A DNA stretch of 45,597 nucleotides from Paraclostridium dentum (GTDB lineage Bacteria; Bacillota; Clostridia; Peptostreptococcales; Peptostreptococcaceae): the NCBI RefSeq assembly GCF_012922555.1, contig NZ_WIPK01000017.1:1-45597 (forward strand). The letters are read 5' to 3'. The position numbers were made by a program, and so were the translations under genes. Positions 44,189-45,597 of the stretch are shown here, in pieces. The notes below the pieces were generated by a model that was not told where the DNA came from, searched no databases, and saw only the letters and a list, made by a program, of their open reading frames with translations. Every line of letters starts with the position of its first letter. Position 1 is the stretch's first letter.

Positions 44189-45292
44189 ATGAATTTTAAA
44201 GAATTAGGAATTAATGATAATACGATAGAAAAATTAAAAATAATGGGAATAACTAACCCTACTCCTATTCAAGAGGAAAGTATTGGACTTATAAAATCTG
44301 GTAATGACATAATCGCTGAAGCTCAAACAGGTACTGGTAAAACTTTAGCATTTTTACTACCTATATTAGAAAATATTTCGCCTGAACTTGAACATGTGCA
44401 AGCTTTAATCGTTTCTCCTACTAGAGAACTTGCTATACAAATAACAAAAGAAGCAGAAAAACTTTGTGAAGATACTGATATAAATTTATTAGCAATGTAT
44501 GGTGGAAAAGATATAGGCGCGCAATTAAAAAAATTAAAAAAGAATATTCACTTAGTTATAGCTACTCCTGGTAGATTGTTAGACCATATAGAGAGAGAAA
44601 CTATTAACCTTAGTAAATTAAAAGTAATAGTTTTAGATGAAGCAGATCAAATGCTATTTATGGGATTTAGGATTGAAGTTGAAACAATACTTAGACAAAC
44701 TCCTAAAAATCGTCAAATGCTTTGTTTCTCTGCAACAATGGATTCTGCTGTTAAGAAATTAGCATATAAATATATGAATAATCCTTCTGTAGTTAGTGTT
44801 CAAAAGGAAGAGATAACTCTTACTAATATAAAGCAAAATGTAGTTGAAACTACAGATAGAGGAAAGCAAGATGCTCTATGTTCTGTACTTGATTCTGATA
44901 ATCCATTTATGGGAATAATTTTCTGTAGAACTAAAGCTAGAGTTGATAAACTTGAAGAGGTCTTACACAGAAGAAAGTACAACTGTGCTAAACTTCATAG
45001 TGATATAAAACAATCTCATAGAGAACGAATAATGAAATCATTTAGAAATGCAGATATTCAATATCTAATAGCAACAGATGTTGCATCAAGGGGACTGGAC
45101 ATAAGTGGCGTATCTCATGTATACAATTATGACATTCCCGAAAATGCTGAAACATATATCCATAGAATAGGAAGAACAGGAAGAGCTGGCGAAGAAGGTT
45201 ACACTTGTATGTTCGTTGATCCTAAAGATCACAATACACTAAAAGAAATAGAGGAAGCTATCGAAATGGAAATTCCAAGAAGAGAAGTATAA
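44189..45292 (+). CDS. DEAD-box RNA helicase, core-only
   Basis: This 367-residue ATP-dependent RNA helicase has the complete motif set: Q motif [13 protein letters not shown], motif I AQTGTGKT, Ia [19 protein letters not shown], and [13 protein letters not shown]. The protein ends about 35 residues after motif VI, so it lacks the long C-terminal RNA-binding extension of CshA or DbpA. Such proteins unwind RNA in ribosome assembly or mRNA decay. It is monocistronic, next to an rRNA operon on the opposite strand. Confidence 0.94.
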   Translation: MNFKELGINDNTIEKLKIMGITNPTPIQEESIGLIKSGNDIIAEAQTGTGKTLAFLLPILENISPELEHVQALIVSPTRELAIQITKEAEKLCEDTDINLLAMYGGKDIGAQLKKLKKNIHLVIATPGRLLDHIERETINLSKLKVIVLDEADQMLFMGFRIEVETILRQTPKNRQMLCFSATMDSAVKKLAYKYMNNPSVVSVQKEEITLTNIKQNVVETTDRGKQDALCSVLDSDNPFMGIIFCRTKARVDKLEEVLHRRKYNCAKLHSDIKQSHRERIMKSFRNADIQYLIATDVASRGLDISGVSHVYNYDIPENAETYIHRIGRTGRAGEEGYTCMFVDPKDHNTLKEIEEAIEMEIPRREV

Positions 45293-45320
45293 AAAAAGAA
45301 GTGCAAAAGCACTTCTTTTT
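45293..45320. terminator. bidirectional terminator after the DEAD-box gene
   Basis: AAAAAGAAGTGC (45293-45304) pairs with GCACTTCTTTTT (45309-45320), loop AAAA, with A- and T-runs on both sides. It can also stop transcription coming from the rRNA operon on the right. Confidence 0.88.
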
Positions 45321-45491
45321 TATTTTACACAACAAAAAGTGGTTGATATTTAGTTTGCAACGCAGTGTTCATTTAAAGCCTCTTTTCTTATCCTTTATCT
45401 AATACCGTACAAGCGTAATTCTTCTTTATTTTACACAATAAAAAGTGGTTGATATTTAGTTTGTAGCGAAGTGGTCATTTAAAGCATCTTC
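45321..45491. repeat. tandem repeat downstream of the rRNA operon
   Basis: Two copies of about 65 bp (45321-45386 and 45427-45491) at a 106-bp period. Each begins TATTTTACACAA or -AATA and contains GTGGTTGATATTTAGTTTG (45339-45357 and 45445-45463). The copies differ at about eight positions. Confidence 0.75.
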
Positions 45492-45530
45492 TCAGCTTTA
45501 TGACCCAAGCGCAAACTAAGTATCAACCAC
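45445..45530 (-). terminator. long hairpin terminator of the rRNA operon
   Basis: On the minus strand GTGGTTGATACTTAGTTTG (45512-45530) pairs with the arm at 45445-45463 with one mismatch; an inner stem GGTCAT.AAAGC/GCTTT.ATGACC lies in the loop. The distal arm is followed by TTTTTATT. A second copy of that arm at 45339-45357 is followed by TTTTTGTT. Confidence 0.7.
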
Positions 45531-45559
45531 ACTACAATTTCCGTAAAATAAAAAAGATT

Positions 45560-45597
45560 ACGCGGCTACGTCCTACTCTCCCAGGCAGCTTCCCACC
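45560..45597 (-). rRNA. rrf: 5S rRNA, 3' end (partial)
   Basis: On the minus strand the last bases of the window read GGGAGAGTAGGACG followed by TAGCCGCG, which matches the 3' part of clostridial 5S rRNA. The gene continues beyond the right edge. The exact 3' end is approximate. Confidence 0.8.

Noticed and set aside
45339-45463. CRISPR-like or phage attachment repeat near the 5S gene
   Set aside because: There are only two copies with a matching inverted arm and T-runs, best explained as duplicated rRNA terminators.
1-45597. CRISPR arrays, tRNA genes, phage or insertion-sequence genes
   Set aside because: No regularly spaced repeats, cloverleaf-like sequences, transposase or integrase motifs were found on either strand.

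Overview
The window is AT-rich DNA with Gram-positive signals: strong GGAGG-type ribosome-binding sites, many TTG and GTG starts, intrinsic terminators after most operons, and sigma-A type promoters. The gene set (potABCD with an XRE-cupin regulator, an energy-coupling-factor transporter, class I fumarase with malic enzyme, a clostridial thiSFGH cluster, a YtaF-type sporulation protein, DUF1540 and DUF1846 proteins) points to a spore-forming anaerobe near Clostridioides, Paraclostridium, Paeniclostridium or Romboutsia (Peptostreptococcaceae). Species cannot be fixed from this view. It is ordinary chromosome; I see no phage, insertion sequence, CRISPR array or tRNA.

The segment lies between two ribosomal RNA operons, both on the minus strand. 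At the left edge a strong promoter (TTGACT, 17 bp, TATTAT) and a leader typical of rRNA operons fire off the window. At the right edge the 3' end of a 5S rRNA enters on the minus strand, followed by long hairpin terminators with a tandem repeat.

Layout from left to right. 152-5173: a membrane-anchored GH73 glucosaminidase, then the spermidine/putrescine operon read as xre-potA-potB-potC-potD. 5481-8129: the GlcNAc operon nagR-nagA-nagB behind tandem palindromic operators. 8330-9580: a CvfB-type S1 protein and a small membrane-anchored protein. 9707-13352: a cellobiose-type PTS IIC, a GH4 phospho-beta-glucosidase and a GntR regulator. 13534-17397: fumarase alpha and beta, malic enzyme and a divergent AEC carrier, plausibly a malate/fumarate module. 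17457-20364: alkylpurine glycosylase, YbaK, and a MerR regulator divergent from an iron alcohol dehydrogenase. 20461-23561: an ECF transporter. 23773-29337: YgiQ radical SAM, MATE pump, ferritin-like protein and a cysteine desulfurase. 29504-33166: a thiamine thiazole operon under a TPP riboswitch. 33311-39679: a multi-S1 protein, PHP phosphatase, MATE pump, Pol IV and DUF1846. 40087-45292: DUF1540, YtaF-like protein, a second PTS IIC with a stand-alone RarA C-terminal-like protein and an RpiR regulator, and a short DEAD-box helicase.

The most unusual signal is a layout seen twice. Upstream of fumA (16244-16376) and upstream of the DUF1846 gene (39890-39962) there is a minus-strand promoter followed within about 75-135 nt by a strong intrinsic terminator that has no gene to terminate. 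In both cases the short RNA carries long colinear complementarity to the ribosome-binding region of the gene downstream on the same strand: 11 + 13 nt for fumA, and 16 + 8 + 4 nt including the Shine-Dalgarno for DUF1846. They could be trans-acting antisense RNAs, cis-acting leaders that fold back on the RBS after read-through, or, for DUF1846, an invertible promoter-proximal element. This is inference from sequence and needs RNA data.
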